From IMG/VR virus record IMGVR_UViG_3300032287_003712, positions 1 to 64,000 of that record: a stretch of DNA of 64,000 bases; one strand, 5' to 3'. The stretch comes from a virus. Shown in pieces: positions 15,374-23,581 of this stretch. The notes below the pieces were generated by a model. That model worked only from the letters and a program-made list of their open reading frames with translations. It did no database searches and was not told the DNA's origin. The translations under genes were made by a program, and so were the position numbers. Each line of letters begins with the position of its first letter. Position 1 is the first letter of the stretch.

Positions 15374-17599
15374 ATGGCGGACACAATCGGCGTTCGGCAA
15401 CGATTTACCGAGATTCTGGAGGCGTCCAGGACACAGGATCGGTCGCGCCAGTCTGCCACGATGGTGGTGCTCAGCCATCTTCAGCAGATGGTCCTTCTGA
15501 TGATTAAGAAGGGCCTCTTTTTCTACTGCGAACAAGACAGTTTTAAGGCTCGTACAAAGTTTCTTCAGGATTTACTTGACCTAAACCGTTTAGATATCCG
15601 TTTTCCTTCGATTATTCGTAACTTTTTAATCGACGGTTGCGGGCTTTTTTACTTCCGCCCAGATCCCAAACTTAAATATCAGATTTACTTCTTTCAGAAG
15701 GATCAGTACAGGGTATATCACGACGTCAACGGAGCTATAGAAGAAGTAATCATCATCTATAGCTACAAAGTTCGTAACTCCAACATCGGGTTGCCTGCCG
15801 ACTCGTACGGAATGAACGAGCGGTACGTTCGAATCTCGATCACAGCTGACTCAATCTCTGAATTTGAGGCGAACACTGAACTTAGTTTTGACATTGAACC
15901 CGGCGTGGTTCTGACACCTAAGTCCAGTCGGCCAAACACGCTCGGTTTCATCCCTGCAGTTGAGGTTTTAAACAAACCGAACAGCAGCGGCACCGAAGGC
16001 GAGGGCGAATTTGAGCCCTTCATGGAGCAGATTGTGCTTCATGACCAGATGATGCGAAATATTGCGAAGAATATTGAATTCTTTGGTAATCCCACGCTGA
16101 TCAGCTCTCGTCCCCGTAGCGATCTGGTCGAAGCTTCGGATTCTGACCGTACGTTCCGCCCGACTATTAGTAGTCAAAGCGGATTTGCCGGAAAAGACAC
16201 GCCGTCGACCCGAGCTTCGGATCCGTTCGGCGCAAATATGTCGTTAGGCGGTCTGCGAGTTCCTCGCATCATCGCCAACGTCGAGCCGAACGACCGCGTG
16301 GGCTACATGACGCCCGACCCGGTTAACGGCGACATGAACCGGTATGCTCTGCTGCTGCGTGAAGAGATTCGAACGGCACTTGGCGGTGTGGACGAGATCT
16401 CTGTGTCCGCCGGTGCAACCGCAACCGAAATTAAAGGTCTTATGGGTCGGGCTCAGGCCACGGCGCTTCGTAAAAATAAGAGTTTTTTAACATACGGCTT
16501 CTGCCAGATCCTGGAGATGATTATTTATCACCAGGAGCAGATTTTTAGGGAAAGTTTCGCTGCCGTTACGGAGTTAAAGAAGCCGAAACCGCCTAAAGAA
16601 CAGACGCCTGAGGCTGTTGAGAAATATGAAGCGTCTCTTCAGAGGTTCGAGGCGAAATTAGACGCAGCGATTCAAAAAGCGCTCGAAGAGAGGCGTGTTC
16701 CGCCTGGTGTGTATGGTCTGCCACCGGATGGCGACCGCGAGGTCTCGTATCGCTTCCAGGGCGACGTCTATGAAGACACAGCGTACGATTTAAACCAAAA
16801 ATCTATCGTTGTCCGAAACCTACAGGAACTCGGCGTGGACTCGGTCGAGGCAATTAAGTACCTCTTCCCGGATAAAACCGACTCCGAACGTGCGGAAATG
16901 TTGAAGGGTTTTCCCTTCCGCATGATTCAACAGACACAAAGCGCATTTCAGCAATTTTTAGTATTATTAAGTCAGATGTTGCAGACGCCACATCCTCTTG
17001 CGCCGAATCAACCCCTAGCGGCTGATCCTCGGCTAAACCTCACGCCCCTGTTTTACAGGACGTTTGATCACCTTGCGCAAGAACTGACTTACTCGGGCAG
17101 CTATGAGCCAGCAGATCCCAGCTTCGATCCCGAGCCCGGTCTCCCCGGCGGTAGCGGCCCCGCAGGCAGCGCCCTCGGCGGACATGGGCTCCACCGCCTA
17201 CCCCCAATGGGTGGCCAATACCCAGGCGGTCGCTTCGGCGACTATGCCTCAAGCGCCGTCGCCGGCAACACCGGTTACGGCCCCTTCTACCAACAACCAG
17301 TACAGCCAGTATCCGTCAACCTCCTCCCCGTCCAATCCGTGGGAAGCGGCGATGGGCAGTCTGGAGCGGGTGGTTTCCCGAATCTCCCCGTCCCCCAGCC
17401 AGGCACAACAGTATCCTCAGTACCTGACGGCTCCGCAGGATACTCAACAGTACAGTCAAATTTCACAGGCCCAGCCGTGGCAGTTCCAAGCCCCTACGGC
17501 TCAGCCGACCTCGTTCAGCAACGGGTCTACAACCCCGACTTCTTATCAGACTTCTACGGGTCAACCACAGCTAAGCGAGGCAAGCGCGGCCGTAGTTAA
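15374..17599 (+). CDS. Portal (head-tail connector) protein
   Basis: 741 aa. It forms the dodecameric ring through which DNA enters the head. It is identified from its position between terminase and scaffold/capsid and from portal-like segments: FLIDGCGLFYFRPDPKLKYQ, an IVLHDQMMRNIAKNIEFFGN helix, and ATEIKGLMGRAQATALRKNK followed by a stem helix. The last 165 residues (from about 577) are Gly/Pro/Ser-rich and are encoded in DNA that also encodes the start of the scaffold in another frame. The C-terminus is basic (TTAKRGKRGRS). ATG 15374. Confidence 0.88.
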   Translation: MADTIGVRQRFTEILEASRTQDRSRQSATMVVLSHLQQMVLLMIKKGLFFYCEQDSFKARTKFLQDLLDLNRLDIRFPSIIRNFLIDGCGLFYFRPDPKLKYQIYFFQKDQYRVYHDVNGAIEEVIIIYSYKVRNSNIGLPADSYGMNERYVRISITADSISEFEANTELSFDIEPGVVLTPKSSRPNTLGFIPAVEVLNKPNSSGTEGEGEFEPFMEQIVLHDQMMRNIAKNIEFFGNPTLISSRPRSDLVEASDSDRTFRPTISSQSGFAGKDTPSTRASDPFGANMSLGGLRVPRIIANVEPNDRVGYMTPDPVNGDMNRYALLLREEIRTALGGVDEISVSAGATATEIKGLMGRAQATALRKNKSFLTYGFCQILEMIIYHQEQIFRESFAAVTELKKPKPPKEQTPEAVEKYEASLQRFEAKLDAAIQKALEERRVPPGVYGLPPDGDREVSYRFQGDVYEDTAYDLNQKSIVVRNLQELGVDSVEAIKYLFPDKTDSERAEMLKGFPFRMIQQTQSAFQQFLVLLSQMLQTPHPLAPNQPLAADPRLNLTPLFYRTFDHLAQELTYSGSYEPADPSFDPEPGLPGGSGPAGSALGGHGLHRLPPMGGQYPGGRFGDYASSAVAGNTGYGPFYQQPVQPVSVNLLPVQSVGSGDGQSGAGGFPNLPVPQPGTTVSSVPDGSAGYSTVQSNFTGPAVAVPSPYGSADLVQQRVYNPDFLSDFYGSTTAKRGKRGRS

Positions 17600-18017
17600 C
17601 CACTTCGGTCTCGAAGCTCCTGCTGTTCTGAACGAGTACGCCGTCACTCTCGAAGACGCTTTAATCAAGCAGAACGAGACGATGGAGGCTCTGGGTGCCC
17701 GCGCTGGCGCCATGGAGCATATGCTGACGGATCCTGATCAACTCGCCGACTACACCAACCGGTTCTTCACTGAGGTGTACCCAGTCGACGATACCGCTAC
17801 TGACGTGTATCCCTCCCAGGGTTACGAGCCTCAGTACGATCAGATGCCTGCTGTTCCCGCGGCTGCCACCGGCGGTGCGCGCAACGTCGATCCCGACACT
17901 CAGTGGCAAGGTTTCAACCAGACCATGAACCGCTCTCCCGAGCAGGCGTGGCGCTATCTGTCACAAATGTCTCCCGACGCTCTGCGCAGCAAGCTGCTCT
18001 TCATGGATAACGGCTGA
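17103..18017 (+). CDS. Capsid scaffolding protein
   Basis: 304 aa, with the expected place and style of a head scaffold between portal and capsid. The N-terminal 150 residues are Gln/Pro/Ser/Thr-rich, followed by NPWEAAMGSLERVVSRI and a helical C-terminal part (NEYAVTLEDALIKQNETMEA, then EQAWRYLSQMSPDALRSKLL). ATG 17103 lies 497 nt before the portal stop, in the +1 frame. Later starts (17184, 17244) would still leave more than 300 nt of overlap. Codons in both frames look natural, so true dual coding is likely. A terminator follows its stop. Confidence 0.82.
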   Translation: MSQQIPASIPSPVSPAVAAPQAAPSADMGSTAYPQWVANTQAVASATMPQAPSPATPVTAPSTNNQYSQYPSTSSPSNPWEAAMGSLERVVSRISPSPSQAQQYPQYLTAPQDTQQYSQISQAQPWQFQAPTAQPTSFSNGSTTPTSYQTSTGQPQLSEASAAVVNHFGLEAPAVLNEYAVTLEDALIKQNETMEALGARAGAMEHMLTDPDQLADYTNRFFTEVYPVDDTATDVYPSQGYEPQYDQMPAVPAAATGGARNVDPDTQWQGFNQTMNRSPEQAWRYLSQMSPDALRSKLLFMDNG

Positions 18018-18023
18018 TATAAT
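18018..18023 (+). promoter_or_regulatory. TATAAT -10-like hexamer after the scaffold stop
   Basis: A perfect TATAAT directly follows the scaffold TGA, 20 nt ahead of a terminator. No clear -35 hexamer was found. A similar arrangement (TGATAAACT, then a terminator) follows the structural gene ending at 23057. Confidence 0.35.
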
Positions 18024-18043
18024 CCAGGCGTAAGAGGACATTA

Positions 18044-18067
18044 CCCCGCCTCGTGCGGGGTTTTTTT
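18044..18067 (+). terminator. Intrinsic terminator after scaffold gene
   Basis: CCCCGC (18044-18049), loop CTCGT, GCGGGG (18055-18060), then seven T (18061-18067). This is a textbook Rho-independent terminator. The T-run directly abuts the ATG of the next gene (18068). Confidence 0.9.
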
Positions 18068-18733
18068 ATGAACGCCCGGCACGCCTTTCAGTCTTACTTT
18101 CTTTCCGTCGACGACGACCGAGCAGCTCAAAATTTCAAAGATTATGCGTATGTTTTAGAGGCGCTTCGGTACGCAGCGTTTAACGAGATCGTTCCAGACT
18201 TTGAGTTTGCTAATGCGTTCCCGGGAGATCACTACAGACTTTTAAGTGGCCTCATTCGAACTGGGCGCCCACGCACCGTGGTCGACATCGGCACTTATCG
18301 CGGTTGTTCTGCCCGGGTAATGCTGGATAACTCGTTTTTAGATTGCACTGTTCATACGTTTGACCTATATGACTACAAACATTTTGATTGGACTGTTCTC
18401 AACGAGTCTGATTTTGCGTCGGGTCGTTTGATTCAACATCTAGACGATTTGATTGACCCCGGCAGTTTTAAGAAGCACAAATCGTTGCTTGAGTCTGCTG
18501 ATTTCATCATGCTTGATGGTCCCAAGGACAGTAATTTTGAGCCCAAGTTTCTGCAGCTTCTGACAACACTGCAACCTACAAATAAATTCAAGTGGCTTTT
18601 TATTGACGACATTCGTTTTGACAACATGCTGCCCCTTTGGCGCGCCATCAAGTCGCCAAAACTAGATTTAAGTTCTTTCGGGCATTTTTCTGGCTCGGGA
18701 CTGGTTAATATACAAGGAGGACTTGTTATCTAA
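18068..18733 (+). CDS. Class I SAM-dependent methyltransferase
   Basis: 221 aa. The Rossmann motif I is TVVDIGTYRGCSARVML, followed by an acidic strand-2 residue in TVHTFDLYDY. SADFIMLDGPKDSNFEPKFL matches the D-G-x-K motif of small O-methyltransferase-like enzymes acting on sugars. WLFIDDIRFDNML completes the fold. ATG 18068 was chosen because the upstream GTG (18053) lies in the terminator stem. It sits between scaffold and capsid genes and has no obvious part in head assembly, so it is cargo. The substrate is unknown; with FkbM there are two such methyltransferases here. Confidence 0.78.
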   Translation: MNARHAFQSYFLSVDDDRAAQNFKDYAYVLEALRYAAFNEIVPDFEFANAFPGDHYRLLSGLIRTGRPRTVVDIGTYRGCSARVMLDNSFLDCTVHTFDLYDYKHFDWTVLNESDFASGRLIQHLDDLIDPGSFKKHKSLLESADFIMLDGPKDSNFEPKFLQLLTTLQPTNKFKWLFIDDIRFDNMLPLWRAIKSPKLDLSSFGHFSGSGLVNIQGGLVI

Positions 18734-18734
18734 A

Positions 18735-19004
18735 ATGCCTTTCGCCAGTGAGGCTCAGCGCCGTAAGTTCTATGCCATGGCCGAGCGGGGTGAAATTTCA
18801 AAGGGCAAGGTGCGCGAATACGAAAAAGAAACCAAAGGCGATATCCCTGAGAAAGTAAAAAAAGTCAAAGAAGAAACTCTTGATGACGCTAAACGGCGCG
18901 CTGCGTATCTCGCTGAGCAAGGCAAAAGACAAAAGCATTCGAAAGAAGCGGCTCGTTTGGCTAAATCAAAAGCCAAAAAAGCTGCCGCAAAACGTAGAGG
19001 TTGA
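18735..19004 (+). CDS. Small basic phage protein, 89 aa
   Basis: ATG 18735 lies just after the preceding stop; a strong AAGGAGG is present 14 nt upstream, rather far. The product begins PFASEAQRRKFYAMAERGEI, a pattern seen in many small phage proteins of unknown function, and ends in a Lys/Ala-rich tail (SKAKKAAAKRRG). It is highly basic, so DNA or RNA contact or packaging in the head is plausible. Confidence 0.65.
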   Translation: MPFASEAQRRKFYAMAERGEISKGKVREYEKETKGDIPEKVKKVKEETLDDAKRRAAYLAEQGKRQKHSKEAARLAKSKAKKAAAKRRG

Positions 19005-19008
19005 TCAA

Positions 19009-19185
19009 ATGTCTGCACTGCATCGTCGGTACGGGGCTCTCCGCCCACTCAACTCGGAACTCGACGAGTTGAAGAAAGATCTTGAAACGCTTAAAGCGTT
19101 GTATACGCAGGATATGCAAAGCATATCCGCTGATATTCAGACGCTGAGCGATCAAATCTCAAGCGTGGCTCCGTCCGGCGTTTGA
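19009..19185 (+). CDS. Small coiled-coil protein, 58 aa
   Basis: ATG 19009 lies 4 nt after the previous stop; an in-frame ATG at 18880 would overlap the previous gene heavily. Residues 14-50 form a heptad pattern (SELDELKKDLETLKALYTQD, then MQSISADIQTLSDQISS), a likely coiled coil for oligomerisation. It is placed directly before the late-promoter-like TATAAATA and the capsid region. Function unknown. Confidence 0.6.
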   Translation: MSALHRRYGALRPLNSELDELKKDLETLKALYTQDMQSISADIQTLSDQISSVAPSGV

Positions 19186-19202
19186 GTCGCAGGGATTTAA
19201 AC

Positions 19203-19210
19203 TATAAATA
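19203..19210 (+). promoter_or_regulatory. TATAAATA late-promoter-like box
   Basis: TATAAATA sits 16 nt upstream of ATG 19226. This octamer is the classic T4-type late promoter; here it could equally be a strong -10 element. Position ahead of the capsid-region genes supports a late promoter. Confidence 0.4.
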
Positions 19211-19225
19211 TCTGAGGGCGCGCCA

Positions 19226-19975
19226 ATGTATACGCCGTTGAGCAATTGGCGTCACGATGTCGGCCCACGTCGGGTTGAGTCTGGTCCTGCCCACGAGGGT
19301 TTCATAGTTGTCAGCTCTGGTATTCAAGATCAGGGCGCTGACCTAGGTGTTGTTACCGCTGGACCCCCAGATCGTTACACCGGACTTTTAAGCACCGCGT
19401 GGCGCGCCGTACCTCCTGCGGTGTCTGGGTACTGGACTGACTTTTCTAACGTTGACTACGCGCCGAGTGGCGCACTTAGTAGCTACGTAGGGTATCGACC
19501 ACTCGGTACTTCAAAGATTGCTAACGCCAAAGTTTCCAGTGCATACGGGCCGCAGTTTGGCGCTCGTGATGCTGGCGCTTACACGTACTTCCGAGGTACC
19601 GCACCCGACACTCAAAGGTATACCCCGTACAACACACCTGATAACAACAGCGCTGCTCAGGGTTATACGGGCGGCGGTGTAACCCACGCTCGGTACGAGG
19701 GCGGAATCCTTACGAACCCGACTAACGACACGTCGGGCTCACGCGCCTCGTGGCAGTACAACCCTCCTGTTTACTGTCAGACATTCACTGAAACCGTCCG
19801 GTCCACGACTCCTGGTTTGATGTCTTCGCCTTTGAGATTTGTGTACCGCGGCAAATCCTCTAGGTACGCTTACAACTACGGTTCTATTTACTACCAGGCG
19901 CCTGAAGGTGTTCGTACGATGCTGCATCGGTTTAGTCCCACGGTCAATTCGAGCAATCAAAAAAATATTGGCTAA
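19226..19975 (+). CDS. Putative virion protein, Tyr/Gly/Ser-rich, 249 aa
   Basis: Soluble and beta-rich in composition, with many Tyr, Gly, Ser, Thr and Pro and few charged residues (for example YTPYNTPDNNSAAQGYTGGG). No catalytic motif or membrane segment. It lies directly before the major capsid gene, a common place for decoration or head-completion proteins. It has its own TATAAATA box. A structural role is inferred from position and composition. Confidence 0.6.
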   Translation: MYTPLSNWRHDVGPRRVESGPAHEGFIVVSSGIQDQGADLGVVTAGPPDRYTGLLSTAWRAVPPAVSGYWTDFSNVDYAPSGALSSYVGYRPLGTSKIANAKVSSAYGPQFGARDAGAYTYFRGTAPDTQRYTPYNTPDNNSAAQGYTGGGVTHARYEGGILTNPTNDTSGSRASWQYNPPVYCQTFTETVRSTTPGLMSSPLRFVYRGKSSRYAYNYGSIYYQAPEGVRTMLHRFSPTVNSSNQKNIG

Positions 19976-20059
19976 ATCCCGCTAAAAATGCGACACATAC
20001 TCAGCGCATTCAGTCGGTTTTAGGTAAAGTAGTTATGTAGTTCTTCGGGAGTTGGCGCT

Positions 20060-22170
20060 TTGTTCGTCGACAATGATTTTCCGAAGCTGCTCGGTGCCGA
20101 ATTATACCGTCCGCATCCTGCGTACGTTGTAGAAATGGCAGCTGAGCCCGTGGTTGTTCACGACTTGGACGCACGCGTCTAGAGTCCCTCTAGGTGAAAG
20201 CCTTTAGGTTAAACTCCGTGAATTGCTGGAAAGCCGGACCCGAAAGGGAGGCCAATCAGCAGCCAAGCCAGTCCGAAAAGACTGGAAGGTTCAACGACTA
20301 ACACTGCTCGAATGCTCTCTCGAAGCGACCGCTCCTTTCTTAAAGGGGTCTGTTTGGGCGATGGCTGCCTCAGGCAGATAACGACTTACCCAAGTCTTCA
20401 TCTAACCCACTCCAAAAAACAGTTTGAGTTTCTCCGCTGGAAAGTGGGAAGGTTAAATCGTATTTTTGGAATAAAACAGCCCATTAAAAGCAGAGAAGCA
20501 AACTGTCAGACAGGAAGTTTTCCTGCTTGTCAGTGGTGGTCTAATCAACAAGAGCTGTTATTACCTATTTATAGGGAACTCTACCCTCACGGTAAAAAAG
20601 AGTTTACTGCTTCTTTTTTACGAGACGTAGGGTTAGAAGGGCTGTCTCTCCTTTATATGGATGACGGCACTTTACATCTCCGCAAGCGTGGCTCATACAC
20701 GCGTACAGGAGAACCTTATATCAGGGAACGCATTGTAGAGCTAGCTTTATATATCCCGTACGACACAGCTTTAGTTGTCTCGGATTGGATAGAAAGCCTT
20801 ACAGGCGCCTCATTGGTTCCTCGGGTTCCGATGGCTAAAAAGAATCCTGATTTATGGAATCTCAGAGCCAACGGTACGTCCGCCAGGCAATTCGTCGAGG
20901 TTTTAAAGCCTTACGGTTGTAAAGCTATGAGCTACAAATTCGACCTTCGCTACGACACCCGAACAAATCGGGGTAAGTCGAAGTGGAGCGAGGCTGACCG
21001 CAACAAATTTGTTGTAGAAGCCGATAAGGTGACACGAGTGCGGAGCACCCAAACAGAGGTTATACCTGCTGTGGGTGAAGATATAGTCTACTCATCAACG
21101 CCCTTAAGTTGATGTTACGTAAGGATAAAGAGCCTTACGGTGCTTGCTAAAGCATTACAGGTAGCAAACAACCCGGCCAGACCGTTCAGCTTGACCGTTA
21201 TCGCTTCTGGGGCAACCCCGGTAGCAAGGAATCACGCGAGCGTACTGCAGAGCAGACCATTGGTACTGCAAGCAGCAGGAACATTGTCAAGGACAAAGTT
21301 CTTGTAACGCTCCGTGAGTATACAGGCCCTGCGGATCCGTCTGATCCTACTCAGCCCAGCACTTTCAAGATTGCGCGTGAGACGTTAATCACCGCGCAAC
21401 GTTTGCTGTTGGACACCGGTAATCTTACCGCGTTCCACCAGTCCATCGGCTCCTTAACTCTTCTCGACGACTATCGTCGTTGGCGCGACCGGGTGTTCAT
21501 CAACGAACTCCTTAAAGCTGTTTCTAAGGGCCAAGCTTCTGACACCCAAGGTGGTTATTACTACCCTGGCGATCTCGCTGTCGGCAGCCTGACTTACGCC
21601 AACGCCGAACAAGCTAAGTTCGACGTTAAGGATGACCTGCTGCGCGTGGTGAAGAGCCTGCGTAAGCGGAATACTCCCACGTATCAGGACGGTTTCTATC
21701 GCTGCGTTTGCGATCCGACCTTCCTTATGCACCTCCGCCAGAACAGCGACTTCCGCGAAGTTGCTCGTTACCCTGGCAACGGGCAGATCAACCCTCTCAT
21801 GTCCTCGATGCAGCCTAACGCTGCCATCTACATGGGTCAGGGTTTTGGCCAAGCTACTTTTGTGGCTGGCGAGCCCATCATGCCCACCGGCTTCGTGTTC
21901 GAAGGCGTTCGCTTCTTCGAGTCCACGAACATGCCCTCGCAGGCTCAGTCTGCGACTATCGGTGGTACTGCTGCTTCTTACGAAGCTGCGATCGGTATGT
22001 TCTTCGGTCCCCAGAGCGTTGGCGTCGGCATCGGCGGCAACAATGCTCAGGTGCTCCTGAACAACAACGACGACTTCAGCCGTTTCATCATGATGATTTG
22101 GAGCCTGTACGCAGGTTTCGAACTTCTGAACGCTGACTTCGCGACCATCGCTTACTCCTTTAACGCTTGA
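20060..22170 (+). CDS. Major capsid protein, gene split by a group I intron
   Basis: join(20060..20178, 21165..22170), predicted 374 aa after splicing. Exon 1 starts at TTG 20060 with GGAG 8 nt upstream and reads LFVDNDFPKLLGAELYRPHP to DLDARV. Exon 2 resumes at KQPGQTVQLDRYRFWG and runs to TGA 22170. The joined sequence DLDARVKQPGQTVQLDRYRF reads naturally for an HK97-like shell protein, and frames match only if the intron is removed. Ending the intron at 21161 would also be in frame and would add one Ser. The position after portal and scaffold and the size fit. Without splicing, translation stops at TAG 20180-20182. Confidence 0.88.
20179..21164 (+). other. Group I self-splicing intron in the capsid gene
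   Basis: Core elements are visible in order: a P1 hairpin across the 5' splice site (CGT then CTAGAG pairing with CTCTAG then GTG, with a U-G pair after T20178), a P-like AATTGCTGGAA (20221), Q-like AATCAGCAGCC (20254), R GGTTCAACGACTA (20288-20300) and S AAGATATAGTC (21078-21088). The R and S sequences are characteristic of bacteriophage group I introns. The endonuclease ORF lies between R and S, in the P8 region. The predicted 3' end is G21164, with G21161 as the alternative. Subgroup was not determined. Confidence 0.88.
20312..21112 (+). CDS. LAGLIDADG homing endonuclease, intron-encoded
   Basis: 266 aa with two LAGLIDADG-type helices: FLKGVCLGDGCL (about residues 9-20) and GLSLLYMDDGTL (about 115-126). 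The WY-MDDG-like form of the second motif resembles the LAGLIDADG_2 type. Each helix ends in an acidic catalytic residue (GDG, DDG), and both are intact, so the enzyme is probably active. It would cut an intronless capsid allele and drive intron spread. It is nested in the group I intron with the start 11 nt after the R element; the S element lies within the last codons of the ORF. Confidence 0.9.
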   Translation: MLSRSDRSFLKGVCLGDGCLRQITTYPSLHLTHSKKQFEFLRWKVGRLNRIFGIKQPIKSREANCQTGSFPACQWWSNQQELLLPIYRELYPHGKKEFTASFLRDVGLEGLSLLYMDDGTLHLRKRGSYTRTGEPYIRERIVELALYIPYDTALVVSDWIESLTGASLVPRVPMAKKNPDLWNLRANGTSARQFVEVLKPYGCKAMSYKFDLRYDTRTNRGKSKWSEADRNKFVVEADKVTRVRSTQTEVIPAVGEDIVYSSTPLS

Positions 22171-22184
22171 GGAGATAACTAACG

Positions 22185-23057
22185 ATGGCCATCAATCCTA
22201 AACAGCTCGCCGTTACCAAGATCTATCCTGGTAACTATACGAACGTTCTTCGTTACTGGCATGACCCTAAGACGGTCACCTCCCTTAACGAAAACGGCAC
22301 CAGTCAGAATCTGGTTAACCAGCCTGTCGGCGGCCCCGTGGGCGTCGTCGTTCAGCCTGGTTGGGTCGCACAACAGGCCGTAGGCTACGTCGACCTCTCC
22401 TACCAGAACCTGGGTAGCGTCAACCAGCTGGAGTACTACGCTACTCCTTTCGGCTCTGGTGGCGCTGACTACAGCACCTTCATCAGTGGTGCTGTGATCA
22501 TTCCGTCCCCCGACTATCACAAAGATATTCGGACGGATATCACCAACGGTATCGTGGTGCCTTCGGGTGCTTACGTGTATCGCGCCTCCATCCGTCTCGA
22601 CGGCGGCGACGTGATCTCCAGCGGCGTAACGGGCGGTTCTGCCACCCCGACTCTGGGCCTCGGCCCCGCTGTCGCCGTGGGTCTGAACACCACGCCTTCC
22701 CCCAGCGGTTTCTTTGCAACCCTGGTCGGCGCCAACAGCCGGATCGAAAACGGTTCGCAGAATTCCGCCAACGCGTGGAACACTGCAAACATGCACCGTG
22801 TGGCCGCAGACGCTACCTACCGTCTGTTCACTGTCGCCAACCTTGGCGGTGCCGCAGCTTCGGGTCTCACTCAAGCCGCCGGCGGTGTTTACGATCCTCG
22901 TGCTAAGGCTGGCAAACTCACCGGCCGCGATAAAGCACTCGCAATCTGCGAAGTGTGCTGGTTCGTTCCCGACGAAGCTCCCACCCGGAGCGACCTCGCC
23001 CTTCAGCCGGCAGGTGTGGTCGAATCCAGCATCTATACCTCGACATCCCCGACCTGA
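22185..23057 (+). CDS. Abundant structural protein downstream of capsid, 290 aa
   Basis: ATG 22185 has GAGGAG 9-14 nt upstream, one of the better ribosome-binding sites here, suggesting high expression. Beta-rich (Gly, Ser, Val, Thr) with no Cys-pair or membrane segment. It begins AINPKQLAVTKIYPGNYTNV and contains VPSGAYVYRASIRLDGGDVI. The synonymous codon choice is C/G-ending like the capsid gene and unlike many neighbours. Its place directly after the capsid gene and before a strong terminator suggests a decoration or second shell protein. The family was not recognised. Confidence 0.7.
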   Translation: MAINPKQLAVTKIYPGNYTNVLRYWHDPKTVTSLNENGTSQNLVNQPVGGPVGVVVQPGWVAQQAVGYVDLSYQNLGSVNQLEYYATPFGSGGADYSTFISGAVIIPSPDYHKDIRTDITNGIVVPSGAYVYRASIRLDGGDVISSGVTGGSATPTLGLGPAVAVGLNTTPSPSGFFATLVGANSRIENGSQNSANAWNTANMHRVAADATYRLFTVANLGGAAASGLTQAAGGVYDPRAKAGKLTGRDKALAICEVCWFVPDEAPTRSDLALQPAGVVESSIYTSTSPT

Positions 23058-23080
23058 TAAACTCAGGTTGAAGGATGGGG

Positions 23081-23105
23081 CCCCCTCTTCGGAGGGGGTT
23101 TTTTA
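23081..23105 (+). terminator. Intrinsic terminator after capsid-region operon
   Basis: CCCCCTC (23081-23087), TTCG tetraloop, GAGGGGG (23092-23098), then a run of T from 23099. A strong stem with a stable tetraloop; a clear end for the capsid transcript. Confidence 0.92.
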
Positions 23106-23110
23106 TTGCC

Positions 23111-23548
23111 TCAGAACGACGGCGGCACAGACGTCATGCCACGCGCGGCCTTTAGAAACTGTTGAGTTTGTTCATAACGTTTTTCTTCAAGCAGCGCGTT
23201 CACAGCTTTTTCTATATATCGATCTGGGTTTGTTACAGCCGCCCCTTCTGATATAGCCCGTTCCGTGGGCGACAGCCTTCCGTTTTTAGCGGCTTTAACT
23301 GCTGTCATAACAACATCGGTCATGCCGGGCACGAAATCCGCGCCTCCCGTCACCGCCGATGCTGCCGCACCTCCTAAACCGGTTAAGATTGCCGCAGGAA
23401 TTGCGCGTGGGGTGCCCGCATGTCTACCTAACGTCCCTGTTATTACGGCGTTTAAGACATCTCCTGCAAAAGGAACGCTACCTAAGAATTTCCCCGCCAT
23501 TCGGAAATCCATTAGTTTTCTGTAATCTGATACTTCTTCGATTAACAC
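23111..23548 (-). CDS. Hypothetical protein with hydrophobic Gly/Ala segment, 145 aa
   Basis: Single leftward gene between two rightward structural genes. The middle is rich in Gly, Ala and Val (AIPAAILTGLGGAAASAVTG), a possible membrane-associated segment. The C-terminal half is helical and charged (YIEKAVNALLEEKRYEQTQQ). No family recognised. The isolated reverse orientation suggests an inserted gene. Codon bias alone does not decide it, so confidence is moderate. Confidence 0.5.
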   Translation of the reverse strand: MLIEEVSDYRKLMDFRMAGKFLGSVPFAGDVLNAVITGTLGRHAGTPRAIPAAILTGLGGAAASAVTGGADFVPGMTDVVMTAVKAAKNGRLSPTERAISEGAAVTNPDRYIEKAVNALLEEKRYEQTQQFLKAARGMTSVPPSF

Positions 23549-23581
23549 TGTAGCCTATACTGACCGAAGGCTTATGTTCAC

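Noticed and set aside
17040-17599. Portal-scaffold fusion by frameshift instead of overlap
   Set aside because: The scaffold frame has its own ATG and the portal frame ends in a natural basic tail. No slippery site was found near 17100, so independent translation is simpler.
22179-22874. A 231-aa leftward gene opposite the structural gene at 22185
   Set aside because: The frame is open only because of strong C/G-ending codon bias on the plus strand. The translation is Arg/Gly/His-rich with no domain, and the plus-strand gene is clearly real.
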